This document shows, piece by piece, positions 27,815 through 36,846 of a stretch of 64,000 nucleotides of DNA (its first letter is position 1; every line of letters begins with the position of its first letter). The stretch is from contig NZ_CP121684.1 in the NCBI RefSeq assembly GCF_029760935.1, forward strand, positions 2,790,001 through 2,854,000. The letters are read 5' to 3'. The notes beneath the pieces were generated by a model that saw only the letters and a list, made by a program, of their open reading frames with translations, was not told the DNA's origin and searched no databases. Made by a program: the position numbers and the translations under genes. This DNA comes from Lysinibacter sp. HNR. GTDB lineage: Bacteria; Actinomycetota; Actinomycetes; Actinomycetales; Microbacteriaceae.

Positions 27815-28227
27815 GTGGTTTTCTTAGACTGCCACACCACAACCTCGGTGCGTCGCCGCGTGCGGGTTCCATGGCGTAGCGAGGTGACGTCTCCCGCAGG
27901 ACCAGCCGCAAATACCCGACTGCCCGGCCTGCTCAGGAGTTCATCGCTGAGTGCCGCTTCGAGGTCACGCACCCGACGGCGCAGACCCGAAACCTCATTT
28001 TCTAACTCGAGAATGCGGCGAATCCCCTCCAGGGTGATTCCCGCGGCGCTCAGCTTAGCGATCTCCCGCAACTGCTCCACATCGCGCAGAGAGTAACGAC
28101 GCGATTTACCCGCCGTGCGCTGTGGAGAAACCAACCCCAAACGATCGTATTGACGCAGGGTTTGAGGATGCATATCAGCCAGTTCGGCAGCCATCGCAAT
28201 CGCAAAAACCGGCGATTGTTCATCCAT
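27811..28227 (-). CDS. hspR: HspR, MerR-family heat-shock repressor
   Basis: 138 residues. The winged helix-turn-helix begins FAIAMAAELADMHPQTLRQY and continues DRLGLVSPQRTAGKSRRYSL, the HspR/MerR form, followed by a dimer helix (LELENEVSGLRRRVRDLEAAL). By family it binds HAIR sites with DnaK as co-repressor, giving feedback on dnaK. The start is set by similarity at 28227; GGAGG is only 1 nt from this ATG, and an in-frame start at 28269 would add 14 residues, so the start is uncertain. Two HAIR sites are found before dnaK. Confidence 0.9.
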   Translation of the reverse strand: MDEQSPVFAIAMAAELADMHPQTLRQYDRLGLVSPQRTAGKSRRYSLRDVEQLREIAKLSAAGITLEGIRRILELENEVSGLRRRVRDLEAALSDELLSRPGSRVFAAGPAGDVTSLRHGTRTRRRTEVVVWQSKKTT

Positions 28228-28290
28228 ACCTCCAGGATAACCTGAATACTGCGCTCTCACCGTCATCACCCCGCTTTTACCCAGACTCTA

Positions 28291-29274
28291 CTAAGTGCGA
28301 GCCCGCGCCAATATTTCGTCACGCGGATTTTCCTCTGGGCCAACCCTGCTGAACTCTTCAAGCGCCGCGCGCGCCTCATCGCTCAGATGTGATGGAACCG
28401 CCACCTGCACCTCGGCGAGAAGATCGCCCGTTCCCTTGCTGGTGTGAACCCCGCGGCCCTTTACCCGCAGGATACGCCCGCTGGGGGTACCCGGGGCAAC
28501 CCGCAATCGCACAGGATCTCCGCCCAGTGTGGGGACCTCAATGGTGGCACCCAGGGTGGCCTCCACGAAGGTAACGGGAACAACAACACGCAGGTTCAGC
28601 CCCTCCCGCTCAAACACGGGATGTTTACGAACGTTGACCGTGAGAACGATATTTCCGGCCTCGCCCCCGTCGGGACTCGGCTCTCCCTTACCCCGCACCT
28701 TGATTTTTTGACCGTCAGCAACACCCGCCGGAATCTTCACCTTGATGGTGTTTCCCTGGGAGGTGGAGAGGGATACGGTATCGCCCCGCGTAGCGGTTTC
28801 AAAGTCGAGCGTAACGCTCGCGGCCACGTCACGGCCCGGCGTCGGTCCACCAAAGCCGCGGTATCCACCACTCGTGGTACCGAATCCACCCTGACCGCCA
28901 AACATGCCCCCGAGAATATCCTCGAAACCCGCACCGCCCGTTTGATAGCTGTATTGCTGGCCACGAGTGCCGCCAAACCGTCCGCCAAAGACGTCTTCGA
29001 ACCCACCCGAGCCTCCACCGGAGGTAAAGCGAGCACCGGAACCCATCGCACGGATCTGGTCGTATTCCTCGCGTTGATTCTTATCGCTCAGAACGGAGTA
29101 GGCCTCGCTCACCTCTTTAAACTTGGCCTCGGCCTTGGCATCACCCGGGTTGGAGTCGGGGTGGTACTTGCGCGCCAGTTTTCGATAGACCTTCTTAAGC
29201 TCGGCCTCCGAAGCGTCTTTCTTGACCCCCAACACCTTGTAGAAGTCTTTATCAAACCAGTCTTGACTAGCCAT
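28291..29274 (-). CDS. dnaJ: DnaJ-type co-chaperone lacking the zinc-finger domain
   Basis: 327 residues. J-domain at 1-75 with the HPD motif in [10 protein letters not shown], then a long Gly/Phe-rich linker (~80-150: [24 protein letters not shown]), then C-terminal substrate-binding domains. The four CxxCxGxG repeats of classical DnaJ are absent and there is no cysteine in the protein, so it is a type II (CbpA-like) J-protein. It stimulates DnaK ATP hydrolysis. The ATG at 29272-29274 overlaps the grpE stop by 8 bp. An upstream in-frame start exists but encodes non-family residues. Confidence 0.9.
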   Translation of the reverse strand: MASQDWFDKDFYKVLGVKKDASEAELKKVYRKLARKYHPDSNPGDAKAEAKFKEVSEAYSVLSDKNQREEYDQIRAMGSGARFTSGGGSGGFEDVFGGRFGGTRGQQYSYQTGGAGFEDILGGMFGGQGGFGTTSGGYRGFGGPTPGRDVAASVTLDFETATRGDTVSLSTSQGNTIKVKIPAGVADGQKIKVRGKGEPSPDGGEAGNIVLTVNVRKHPVFEREGLNLRVVVPVTFVEATLGATIEVPTLGGDPVRLRVAPGTPSGRILRVKGRGVHTSKGTGDLLAEVQVAVPSHLSDEARAALEEFSRVGPEENPRDEILARART

Positions 29275-29848
29275 CAGCGGGCACCGCAACAACCACCTTG
29301 GCTGCGCGCAATTGCACCTCACCCAGGCGGTAGCCCTTCTCAAAAACCTCAAGAACGGATGCCTCGGTTACCGCAGGGTTGGGAACCTGCGTAATCGCCT
29401 CGTGGTGGTTGGGATCAAACGGCTCTCCCACCTCACCAAATTCGGCTAGTCCGAGATCCGTAACGATACCGCGCGTTTTCTGAGCAATCGTGCGAAAAGC
29501 GCTACCCTCCTCCAGATCGCCGTGCTTTTCGGCCCGGTCGAGGTCGTCCAGCACCGGCAAAAATACGCTGAGGGCGCTGGCCACGGCACGCTGCCTCTCA
29601 AGCTCGCGGTTTGCCTCGGTGCGTTTGCGATAGTTGGCGTACTCCGCGGTCAAACGCTTGAGATCGTTAAGGTGCTCGTTTGTTGCGTCGTCTTCGGGTT
29701 TATCTTGCGCCGCACTCAGGATGTCTTCCACCGTGAGTTCATCGTCCTGTGCCTCCGCCGCGACATCCTGTACGTCTTCTCCCGGCCCCGAGGCCTCACC
29801 GTTCTCCGGCACACCCTGCTCGTCTGGGGTTTTGTTGTGATCAGTCAT
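29267..29848 (-). CDS. grpE: GrpE nucleotide exchange factor
   Basis: 193 residues. The acidic N-terminal ~55 residues are disordered, then a long helix ([27 protein letters not shown], read as coiled coil), then the beta domain with [22 protein letters not shown], the GrpE signature. It releases ADP from DnaK. It sits between dnaK and dnaJ in the heat-shock operon. Confidence 0.94.
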   Translation of the reverse strand: MTDHNKTPDEQGVPENGEASGPGEDVQDVAAEAQDDELTVEDILSAAQDKPEDDATNEHLNDLKRLTAEYANYRKRTEANRELERQRAVASALSVFLPVLDDLDRAEKHGDLEEGSAFRTIAQKTRGIVTDLGLAEFGEVGEPFDPNHHEAITQVPNPAVTEASVLEVFEKGYRLGEVQLRAAKVVVAVPADG

Positions 29849-29965
29849 GTGTGTATCTCCTGAAATTCTTCACGTTGTGTGAGTTCTGCCCGGGTAAGCC
29901 AGCCCGGATGGGTTGCAAACACCACTACCCACAGCGGTTCACAACCCATTCAACGCGCAACGCCC

Positions 29966-30001
29966 GTTCCGGGGCTGTACAACCGGTCACAGCCCCGGAA
30001 C
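29966..30001 (-). promoter_or_regulatory. strong hairpin between dnaK and grpE
   Basis: A 13-bp perfect stem (GTTCCGGGGCTGT at 29966-29978, ACAGCCCCGGAAC at 29989-30001) with a 10-nt loop, 20 bp after the dnaK stop. There is no run of U on the grpE side, so it is more likely a processing or stabilising element, or a leaky attenuator that keeps DnaK above GrpE, than a full terminator. Confidence 0.75.
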
Positions 30002-30020
30002 ACAAGCCACAGTAACGAGT

Positions 30021-31874
30021 CTACTTCTTGTTGTTCTCGTCTTCGTCGTCAACCACTTCGGCGTCAACCACGTCTTCATCGCTTGACTCGTTAGCGGGCT
30101 GCTCGGAAGCGGCCGCCTCGGATTGTGCCTGAGCGTAGAGAGCCTCGCCAAGCTTGACCTGGCTCTCGCTCAGCTTGTCAAACGCCGTCTTGACTGCGTC
30201 GTCGTCCTCACCCGCCAGCGCGGTCTTGAGGGCGTCGACGTCTGCCTGAACCTCGTTTTTGACGTCGGATGAAAGCTTGTCTTCGTTCTCGGAGATGAGC
30301 TTGTCGGTCGAGTAGGCCAGCTGTTCGGCGCTGTTACGAGTCTCCGCGGTCTCACGACGCTTCTTATCTTCCTCAGCGTGCTCCTCGGCCTCACGAACCA
30401 TACGATCGATGTCGTCCTTCGAGAGCGACGAGCCACCGGTGATGGTCATCGACTGCTCTTTACCGGTTCCCTTGTCTTTGGCCGACACGTGAACGATACC
30501 GTTGGCATCGATGTCAAACGTGACCTCAACCTGGGGAACTCCGCGCGGGGCGGGGGCGATTCCCGTAAGCTCAAAGGTTCCTAGATTCTTGTTGTCACGG
30601 GTGAATTGACGCTCACCCTGGAAAACCTGAATCGATACCGAAGGCTGGTTATCGTCCGCGGTGGTGAAGGTTTCGCTTCGCTTGGTGGGGATGGCGGTGT
30701 TGCGATCAATAAGCGTGGTCATCATGCCGCCCTTGGTCTCGATACCGAGAGACAGGGGCGTGACGTCGATAAGAAGAACGTCTTTTCGCTCACCCTTAAG
30801 AACACCCGCCTGGAGGGCCGCACCAACGGCAACAACCTCATCCGGGTTAACACCCTTGTTGGGGTCACGCCCGTTGGTGAGTTTCTTCACCAAATCGGTC
30901 ACGGCGGGCATACGGGTTGAACCACCCACGAGCACAACGTGAGCGATATCGCCCACCTTCACACCGGCCTCGCGGATAACATCCTCGAAGGGCTTGCGCG
31001 TACGCTCAAGGAGATCTTTGGTAAGTTCCTCAAACTTTGCGCGCGTGAGGGTCTCATCGAGGTTGGCCGGACCGTTCTCGGTGAGTGAAAGGTAGGGCAG
31101 CTGAATGCTGGCGCTCATGGAGCTGGACAGCTCTTTCTTAGCCTGCTCAGCGGCCTCTTTCAGGCGCTGCAGCGCAATCTTGTCACCCTTCACGTCAACA
31201 CCGGTGGATTCTTTGAAACGCATGACCAACCAGTCAACGATTCGCTGATCCCAATCGTCGCCACCGAGACGGTTATCTCCCGAGGTGGAACGAACCTGGA
31301 TGGTCGAGAAGTCGTCATCTTTACCCACCTCAAGCAGTGAGACGTCAAACGTTCCACCGCCAAGGTCGAACACGAGGATGAGTTCGTCTTCTTTGCCCTT
31401 GTCAAGGCCGTATGCCAGAGCCGCCGCGGTGGGCTCGTTGATGATTCGAAGGACGTTGAGTCCCGCGATCTCTCCGGCCTCTTTGGTGGCCTGACGCTCG
31501 GCATCGTTAAAGTAAGCGGGAACCGTGATAACGGCGTCGGTTACGCTGTCTCCCAGGTAGGTTTCGGCGTCCCTCTTGAGCTTCTGCAGGATACGGGCCG
31601 AAATCTCCTGCGCCGTGTACTTCTTGCCGTCGATGTCAACGGACCAGTCGGTTCCCATGTGACGCTTGACGGATGCGATGGTGCGATCCACGTTGGTGAC
31701 GGCCTGACGCTTTGCGGTCTCTCCCACCAGAACCTCTCCGTCTTTGCTAAACGCAACAACGGACGGGGTGGTACGAAAACCCTCGGCGTTAGTAATAACG
31801 GTGGGTTCGCCACCCTCCAGCACGGAGACAACCGAGTTGGTTGTTCCCAGGTCGATGCCTACTGCACGTGCCAT
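30021..31874 (-). CDS. dnaK: DnaK chaperone (Hsp70)
   Basis: 617 residues, full length. N-terminal ATPase: [47 protein letters not shown] and the DnaK signature [13 protein letters not shown]. Substrate-binding domain: [14 protein letters not shown]. The C-terminal lid ends acidic ([21 protein letters not shown]), the DnaK pattern. First gene of the dnaK-grpE-dnaJ-hspR operon under two HAIR sites. Confidence 0.98.
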   Translation of the reverse strand: MARAVGIDLGTTNSVVSVLEGGEPTVITNAEGFRTTPSVVAFSKDGEVLVGETAKRQAVTNVDRTIASVKRHMGTDWSVDIDGKKYTAQEISARILQKLKRDAETYLGDSVTDAVITVPAYFNDAERQATKEAGEIAGLNVLRIINEPTAAALAYGLDKGKEDELILVFDLGGGTFDVSLLEVGKDDDFSTIQVRSTSGDNRLGGDDWDQRIVDWLVMRFKESTGVDVKGDKIALQRLKEAAEQAKKELSSSMSASIQLPYLSLTENGPANLDETLTRAKFEELTKDLLERTRKPFEDVIREAGVKVGDIAHVVLVGGSTRMPAVTDLVKKLTNGRDPNKGVNPDEVVAVGAALQAGVLKGERKDVLLIDVTPLSLGIETKGGMMTTLIDRNTAIPTKRSETFTTADDNQPSVSIQVFQGERQFTRDNKNLGTFELTGIAPAPRGVPQVEVTFDIDANGIVHVSAKDKGTGKEQSMTITGGSSLSKDDIDRMVREAEEHAEEDKKRRETAETRNSAEQLAYSTDKLISENEDKLSSDVKNEVQADVDALKTALAGEDDDAVKTAFDKLSESQVKLGEALYAQAQSEAAASEQPANESSDEDVVDAEVVDDEDENNKK

Positions 31875-32059
31875 ATGCTTATCTCCTTAGTTTCGCTGCG
31901 CCGGGATGACCAGCGCAAGTCTGTGAGCCACCTCACGATGGCTCTTCGTGCTCAACCGCGGACTCTTCCGTGGTTTTCCCGAAATCTCCTGCTCTGCGCC
32001 TCTTCATGGGAAACCCTTGAATCGGTGTGGAAGGCCGGAAACTTTGGGATCACCAAAGA

Positions 32060-32080
32060 CTTGAGTCGGGTTCACTCATA
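32060..32080. promoter_or_regulatory. HAIR operator 1 (HspR site)
   Basis: CTTGAGT-N7-ACTCATA matches the HAIR consensus CTTGAGT-N7-ACTCAAG at 12 of 14 positions. It overlaps the last base of the dnaK -10 box and the transcription start, so bound HspR would block initiation. Confidence 0.88.
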
Positions 32081-32109
32081 TTTTAGTAACGCTCGATATC
32101 CCGTGTCAA
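32080..32109 (-). promoter_or_regulatory. dnaK promoter
   Basis: On the reverse strand, TTGACA (32104-32109) and TAAAAT (32080-32085) are separated by 18 bp. Perfect -35 and near-consensus -10 boxes, flanked on both sides by HAIR operators. Leader of about 200 nt to the dnaK ATG. Confidence 0.85.
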
Positions 32110-32113
32110 TAAA

Positions 32114-32134
32114 GTTGAGCCAACTCGACTCAAG
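32114..32134. promoter_or_regulatory. HAIR operator 2 (HspR site)
   Basis: GTTGAGC-N7-ACTCAAG, with a perfect right half and 5 of 7 in the left half of the HAIR consensus. It lies just upstream of the dnaK -35 box; with operator 1 it brackets the promoter. Confidence 0.85.
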
Positions 32135-32152
32135 TATTTTTCTACCGTTAAC

Positions 32153-33022
32153 CTACGTGGTCACAAATTCCGTATTCGCAGGCAACCGCAGACGCATCAC
32201 CTCGATAGCCGCGGGGTTTTGATCGATCAGAACAAAGTTCCGCCCGAGCTCCGCCGCCGCAGCCCCGGTGGTTCCGCTCCCCGCAAAAAAGTCCAGCACG
32301 GTATCGCCCGGACGACTCGAGGCCTGAATAATACGGCGCAAAATACCCAGGGGCTTTTGAGTGGGATAACCAGTCTTTTCCTTACCCGTGGGGGACACAA
32401 TTGTGTGCCACCACACATCGGTGGGTAATTTGCCTCGCTTCGCCTTGGCCGCAGTCACCAGCCCGGGGGCCATATAGGGCTCCCGATCAACCGTTTCTGA
32501 GTCAAAGTGATACTTCTTAGGGTCCTTCACGTACACCAAAATCGTGTCGTGTTTGGTAGGCCATCGATTCTTGGACTTTGCGCCATAGTCATATGCCCAG
32601 ATGATCTCATTCAAAAAGCTCTCGCGACCAAAGAGCGCATCGAGCAGAACCTTTGCATAGTGAACCTCACGATAGTCCAGATGCACATACAGGGTGCCAT
32701 CTGCGGTGAGTAGTCTCCAGGCCTCGAGTATCCGAGGCTCCAGAAAGCCCCAGTAATCGTCAAAACTATCGTCGTAACTGCGCAGCGAACCACGAATGCG
32801 CTCGTAGGTCTTCCCCTGAAAACCGTTGACACCGCCGACAACCCCCTCGGAAGAACGCACCGCAACGGTCTGCTGCAGGGTCTGCGAGCGACCCGTATTG
32901 AAGGGAGGATCAACATAAATCAGCGTAAAACTCTCGTCCCCCATGCTCTTGAGCAGCGGCAAATTATCGCCAATAAGAACACGATTAGTTGCCATGCCGG
33001 ATCCGTTTTCCACATCGGTCAT
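32153..33022 (-). CDS. solitary beta-class DNA (adenine-N6 or cytosine-N4) methyltransferase
   Basis: About 289 residues. Catalytic motif DPPFNTG near the N-terminus (LIYVDPPFNTGRS), then ARM-like target region, then the SAM-binding motif DFFAGSGTTG near residue 260; this IV-before-I order defines the beta class (CcrM/type III Mod-like). The motif DPPF fits N6-adenine methylation. No restriction gene is nearby. The start is uncertain: ATG at 33022 (AGGTG 11 nt upstream), GTG at 33046 or ATG at 32995. It ends 19 bp before the second HAIR site of dnaK. Confidence 0.88.
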   Translation of the reverse strand: MTDVENGSGMATNRVLIGDNLPLLKSMGDESFTLIYVDPPFNTGRSQTLQQTVAVRSSEGVVGGVNGFQGKTYERIRGSLRSYDDSFDDYWGFLEPRILEAWRLLTADGTLYVHLDYREVHYAKVLLDALFGRESFLNEIIWAYDYGAKSKNRWPTKHDTILVYVKDPKKYHFDSETVDREPYMAPGLVTAAKAKRGKLPTDVWWHTIVSPTGKEKTGYPTQKPLGILRRIIQASSRPGDTVLDFFAGSGTTGAAAAELGRNFVLIDQNPAAIEVMRLRLPANTEFVTT

Positions 33023-33122
33023 TACGTTATCTTCACCTATCTTCACAACACTCTAGTCTTGCACTCACTACACTCCAAGACGAACCAGCATAGGCTTATG
33101 ACATAACCACAAGGAGGTTTTC

Positions 33123-33440
33123 ATGTCTGATCTCACCAACATCGAGGTTAAAAACCAGACCGAACAAAGCCGCTACGCGCTGCTTTTTGACGGCACAACA
33201 ATAGGCGAGGTTGTATACAGTCTTGCAGATGATCAATTCCATGCACTGCACACCATTATCAACCCTGCGGTTCGTGGGCGCGGCCTGGGGGATATTCTGG
33301 TGACGGCAATGGTGGAGGATATCCGACACAACACTCGATACACAATCGTGCCCGAGTGCTCGTTTGTCGCGGATTGGTTCCACCGTCATCCGCAAAACGA
33401 AGACCTTCTTCGCCCACGCCAGCAGCCGGAGGCGCCGTAG
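33123..33440 (+). CDS. small GNAT-like acetyltransferase (YidJ/DUF4287-type)
   Basis: 105 residues. Contains the acetyl-CoA-binding core HTIINPAVRGRGLGDILVTAMV, the R-x-x-G-x-G/A motif A of GNAT proteins, and ends in the TIVPECSFVADWFHRHPQ segment with the conserved CSFV-x-x-W-F-x-x-H-P pattern of the single-domain family. AAGGAGG lies before the ATG. Its substrate is unknown; relatives acetylate small molecules or are orphan. 121 bp of non-coding sequence follow. Confidence 0.85.
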   Translation: MSDLTNIEVKNQTEQSRYALLFDGTTIGEVVYSLADDQFHALHTIINPAVRGRGLGDILVTAMVEDIRHNTRYTIVPECSFVADWFHRHPQNEDLLRPRQQPEAP

Positions 33441-33562
33441 GGGAAACCGGTAGCGAGGAGAGCATAGCGTCTGAACAATCGAACAGACCGCAGAATCCGA
33501 GCAACCACACAAACCATAGAATCCAAACGCGAAACCGTTAGCGCGCTTTACCCAAGCAACGG

Positions 33563-34612
33563 CTACGGGACACGTCGCAACCACTTCTCCGTCGAAAACT
33601 TCTGCTCGGCCAAACGCTCTGCCTCCTCGTACTCCTCAGGGGTAACCTCCGAGGCAGTTCCACCGTGCAACTCGACAAAGGTCTTAAGCATGTACGAAAT
33701 AATTTCCTGACGACTCAGGCCCGTCTGACTGCGGAGGGGGTCAACCCGCTTCTGGGCGCTGGTGGTGCCCTTGTCACTGAGTTTTTCGCGCCCGATCCGC
33801 AATACCTTTACCATCTTCTGGGCATCCATATCGTAGCTCATGGTCACGTGGTGCAGAACCGCCCCCGAGCCCAGACGCTTCTGCGCGGCACCACCAATTT
33901 TGCCATGAGGGCTCGTGATGTCGTTAAGCGGCTTGTACACGGCCTCAATGCCCAGCGCACGCAGAGCCTCCAGCACCCACTCGTCAAGAAACGCGTACGA
34001 GTCCGCGAAGCTAAGACCCTGAACAAGTTCACCCGGAACGTAGAGCGAGTAGGTAATCGCCGACTCCGGCTCAACAAACATCGCACCCCCACCCGAGATA
34101 CGGCGCACAACCTCAACCCCGTATTTAGCAGCTTTTTCACGATCAACCTCGTTGCGCAGGGATTGAAAGCTTCCCAGGATAACCGCGGGACTTGCCCATT
34201 CCCAAATGCGCAGGGTTGGCTTACGTCGCCCCTCACCCACCGCAGTGGTCAGAACCTCATCCAGAGCCAATTGAACGGCAGGCGCCAGCGGTTCCCCGTG
34301 AATAATCTGCCAATCGTAGTCTTTCCAGCCCGCAGCGTGTGTCAGGGCCCGGCGCACAGTGGTTGCGACCGCCTCCGGGCTAAAACCTAAAAGCTGAGCG
34401 CCCGGTGGCAGCGCCTCGCGCACTACCCGGGCAATGGTGTCGGTATCCGCCTCGCTCGATACTCCGTTGAGTGCGATGTTGATGTCGTCAAGCGCGCTAT
34501 CGGGGTCAAGGAAGAAATCGCCCGCCACACGAACATCGCTGAGTTTTCCATCGACCACTTCAAGGTCGGCAACCACAAGTTTGCCACCAGGTACTTTAAA
34601 TTCACCGTGCAT
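33563..34612 (-). CDS. lplA: lipoate-protein ligase with fused accessory domain
   Basis: 349 residues. The catalytic core (from ~95) has WQIIHGEPLAPAVQLALDE, VVRRISGGGAMFVEPESAITYSL (the RRxSGGG lipoyl-AMP loop) and the conserved lysine in HGKIGGAAQKR. The ~80 N-terminal residues (FKVPGGKLVVADLEVVDGKL) match the accessory domain that in some organisms is a separate LplB protein. By family it attaches lipoic acid to E2 and GcvH proteins using ATP. The C-terminal ~45 residues resemble the small lid domain. Accessory-first order is unusual relative to E. coli LplA, where the accessory domain is C-terminal. Confidence 0.88.
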   Translation of the reverse strand: MHGEFKVPGGKLVVADLEVVDGKLSDVRVAGDFFLDPDSALDDINIALNGVSSEADTDTIARVVREALPPGAQLLGFSPEAVATTVRRALTHAAGWKDYDWQIIHGEPLAPAVQLALDEVLTTAVGEGRRKPTLRIWEWASPAVILGSFQSLRNEVDREKAAKYGVEVVRRISGGGAMFVEPESAITYSLYVPGELVQGLSFADSYAFLDEWVLEALRALGIEAVYKPLNDITSPHGKIGGAAQKRLGSGAVLHHVTMSYDMDAQKMVKVLRIGREKLSDKGTTSAQKRVDPLRSQTGLSRQEIISYMLKTFVELHGGTASEVTPEEYEEAERLAEQKFSTEKWLRRVP

Positions 34613-34653
34613 CTCTACAGCTTATGTGATATGTGTGTTCTCGCACACAAAAC

Positions 34654-35505
34654 CTACCGTGAATAGGTTGCGTTTTGTTCGTCTAGCCACTCCACCAGAT
34701 CGGTATACACCTCATCGCGATTGGTCTCGTTAAAGATCTCGTGCCTCGCACCCTCGTAGATTATGGCGGTGACGTTTCGGAGGCCGCCTCGGGTGTGATA
34801 TTCCCGAGCAAGACGCTCAACAGAACGTTCACCACCCAGCGAGTCGCACTCCCCCACCATAAGCAGCAGGGGCATATCGGCGTTAAGGTGCTTACCCGGA
34901 CGACCAAAGAGCCGCAGCGAATCACGCAGACCAAAAAGCTTAAGCACCTTTGCATCAAAGGTGAGGGGGTCCTCAGAAAACTCTCTCTGCACCTCTACGT
35001 CGCGGCTGAGCCACTCAACCCCGGTGCCACCCGGACGGGTGTAGCGCTTATTGAGGTCTCCGCTCTCCATAAAACCGGGCATTCGATAGGCGGAGCCCGA
35101 AAAAATAACAGCATCATAAGCCTGTGGATGCTTGTTAAGAATACGCTGACCCATGAGTGATCCCCAAGAGTGCCCCAGATAGACAAGGGGCGTGCCGGGG
35201 TGCTCGATTCGGATGAGGGCCCCCAGCCTCAGTATTGCCTTCTCGGCAGCGCGGAGGCCGCCCGGCCCGAGCATCCCTAATTGACTGTAGTCTCCCGCGT
35301 GCTGTTCCAGCCCGGTCTGACCGTGCCCGCGATGGTCGTCGGCGATAACAGAGTAGCCGGAGGCGTTGAGCACGGAAGCAACCTCCGCGTATCTCTGAGC
35401 GTATTCACCAACACCGTGCGCAATCTGCACAATTGCTTTGGGATTTTCTACGAGCCACTCGTAGTAGGTAATAGGAACACCGTAATCATCGAGAAAGCGG
35501 GGCAT
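34654..35505 (-). CDS. monoglyceride-lipase-like alpha/beta hydrolase
   Basis: 283 residues. IVQIAHGVGEYAQRY carries the oxyanion HG, LGHSWGSLMGQ the nucleophile serine (GxSxG), CDSLGGE likely the acid and ARHEIFNE the histidine. The HG-x-G-E-h-x-x-R-Y pattern is that of the MGL/lysophospholipase (PldB) group, which cleaves monoacylglycerols or lysophospholipids. No signal peptide, so cytoplasmic. A 16-bp palindrome lies 43 bp before the start. Confidence 0.9.
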   Translation of the reverse strand: MPRFLDDYGVPITYYEWLVENPKAIVQIAHGVGEYAQRYAEVASVLNASGYSVIADDHRGHGQTGLEQHAGDYSQLGMLGPGGLRAAEKAILRLGALIRIEHPGTPLVYLGHSWGSLMGQRILNKHPQAYDAVIFSGSAYRMPGFMESGDLNKRYTRPGGTGVEWLSRDVEVQREFSEDPLTFDAKVLKLFGLRDSLRLFGRPGKHLNADMPLLLMVGECDSLGGERSVERLAREYHTRGGLRNVTAIIYEGARHEIFNETNRDEVYTDLVEWLDEQNATYSR

Positions 35506-35907
35506 ACGCCCATTCTCGCACTACTCATCCTTTCACGCACGATTTAGCTCATAAATTTATGAGGCCAATGCCTACAGATTGACACCTCTGTCCTTGAAAA
35601 GCTCGGGGCCCACTCGCCGGAGACGGGGCGGTGGAGACCCGAAAGTTACGCTTGGCGGCAAACGTTTAAGACTGTGCACAGTTGTTTTTTGCCCTGTGGA
35701 AAAGTTAAGAGAATAACCGCAAAAAGCGCTGTATTTCGGAGGATTCATGGTGATAACCTCTGTGAGTAACTCTGTGAGTACACCCGAGATCAGGAAACTG
35801 GATGTGATCTCCACGATGCATTGTAATACAGGATTTTTTGCCACATTCTCACTGTGCGGAGATGCGGGAGGTGCGCCCCGGTGTGTCACGGTTAAGAATT
35901 CGCACGC
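35506..35907. other. 402-bp spacer before the hydrolase gene
   Basis: No convincing gene in either strand. The only visible structure is the perfect palindrome CTCATAAATTTATGAG at 35548-35563, a possible operator. A 105-residue reverse frame at 35572-35889 has no family features, no signal and poor codon pattern and is treated as chance. Confidence 0.6.
35548..35563. promoter_or_regulatory. 16-bp perfect palindrome upstream of the hydrolase gene
   Basis: CTCATAAATTTATGAG reads identically on both strands. Centre 50 bp before the hydrolase ATG and AT-rich, suitable as a repressor site overlapping the promoter. No factor can be assigned. Confidence 0.5.
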
Positions 35908-36723
35908 TTATTCTTGATGAGGCCCGATCGATTCAAAATCGTTAAAGCTGTAGAGGTGAACACCGGCAAATCCCGCAACTGCATCGGGGGCTCGCCTCTC
36001 TCCGACAGGCTCACACATCGGATCGCCCTCCCGCACCAGGGCATCCACCCCGCGAGAAAAAGCCCTGTGGTCGAATTTCCCCCCGGTGAGAAGTTGACGC
36101 GCAAAACCCCGTCGAGCAAAACGCAGCGATGTGCCCACCCCCAGACGAGCACCAATCGCAAGCAACCTGTGCACTCTTACGTCCGAGGGAATGCCCAACC
36201 ACAGGGGCATCACAATTCCAGCCTCACGAACGTCCCCCAAAAATCGGGCAATAGTCTGCGGGCTAAAACACATCTGGGTTACCGCGAAGTTCGCCAGCTC
36301 CTGTTTCCTGCGGAGAAGGGAAATCCCCTCTTCCACATCAAAATGCGGATGGCCTTCGGGATAGGCGGCCACCCCCAGGGAAAAATCTGTGCCCGAAAGC
36401 TGCCGAATCTCGTGGAGCAGCGCCCCTCCCGCAGCATACGGTCCGGCCTGTTCGCTCCCGTCCCCACCAACCACAAACAGCGAACGAATCCCGGAATCGC
36501 GAAGGTCGTCCAGGTGCCTCCTCAGCTCCGTCACGCCCGAAATCTGTCGCGCCACAAGGTGAGGAATAACAAAAAATCCGGCCTCAGCGAGCGCAAGCGA
36601 AGCTCGGATCGTGCGGGCAACACCGTGCTGCGGGAGACAGGTAACGGTGAGAGTTGTATCACGAGGAAGCACGTTCACGACCCGCGCAACAATATTCCCC
36701 GTCGGTATCACCTCGACACGCAC
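35908..36723 (-). CDS. methylenetetrahydrofolate reductase-like protein
   Basis: 271 residues, TIM-barrel flavoprotein family of MetF. Recognised from FSLGVAAYPEGHPHF (the MTHFR GVAGYPEGHPE motif) and FAVTQMCFSPQTIARFL (equivalent to ITQMFFD). The N-terminus RVEVIPTGN keeps a Glu where MetF has its catalytic acid. It is shorter than typical MetF (~296) and the sequence between motifs is divergent, so it may be a paralogue acting on C1-tetrahydrofolates in another pathway, such as demethylation, rather than the methionine enzyme. Confidence 0.78.
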   Translation of the reverse strand: MRVEVIPTGNIVARVVNVLPRDTTLTVTCLPQHGVARTIRASLALAEAGFFVIPHLVARQISGVTELRRHLDDLRDSGIRSLFVVGGDGSEQAGPYAAGGALLHEIRQLSGTDFSLGVAAYPEGHPHFDVEEGISLLRRKQELANFAVTQMCFSPQTIARFLGDVREAGIVMPLWLGIPSDVRVHRLLAIGARLGVGTSLRFARRGFARQLLTGGKFDHRAFSRGVDALVREGDPMCEPVGERRAPDAVAGFAGVHLYSFNDFESIGPHQE

Positions 36724-36846
36724 GCCGCCCCCCTTCCGCTAAGGAATAGCACACTCGCAGACCCACACCGTTTGGTAGCCGGGCCACCCCACCATTTTTT
36801 CACGTAGACCATCGTCAGCACGTCATTTAACCGCTAATCTAAGCAC

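Noticed and set aside
35572-35889. 105-residue reverse frame before the hydrolase gene
   Set aside because: No domain, signal peptide or ribosome-binding site, and irregular composition.
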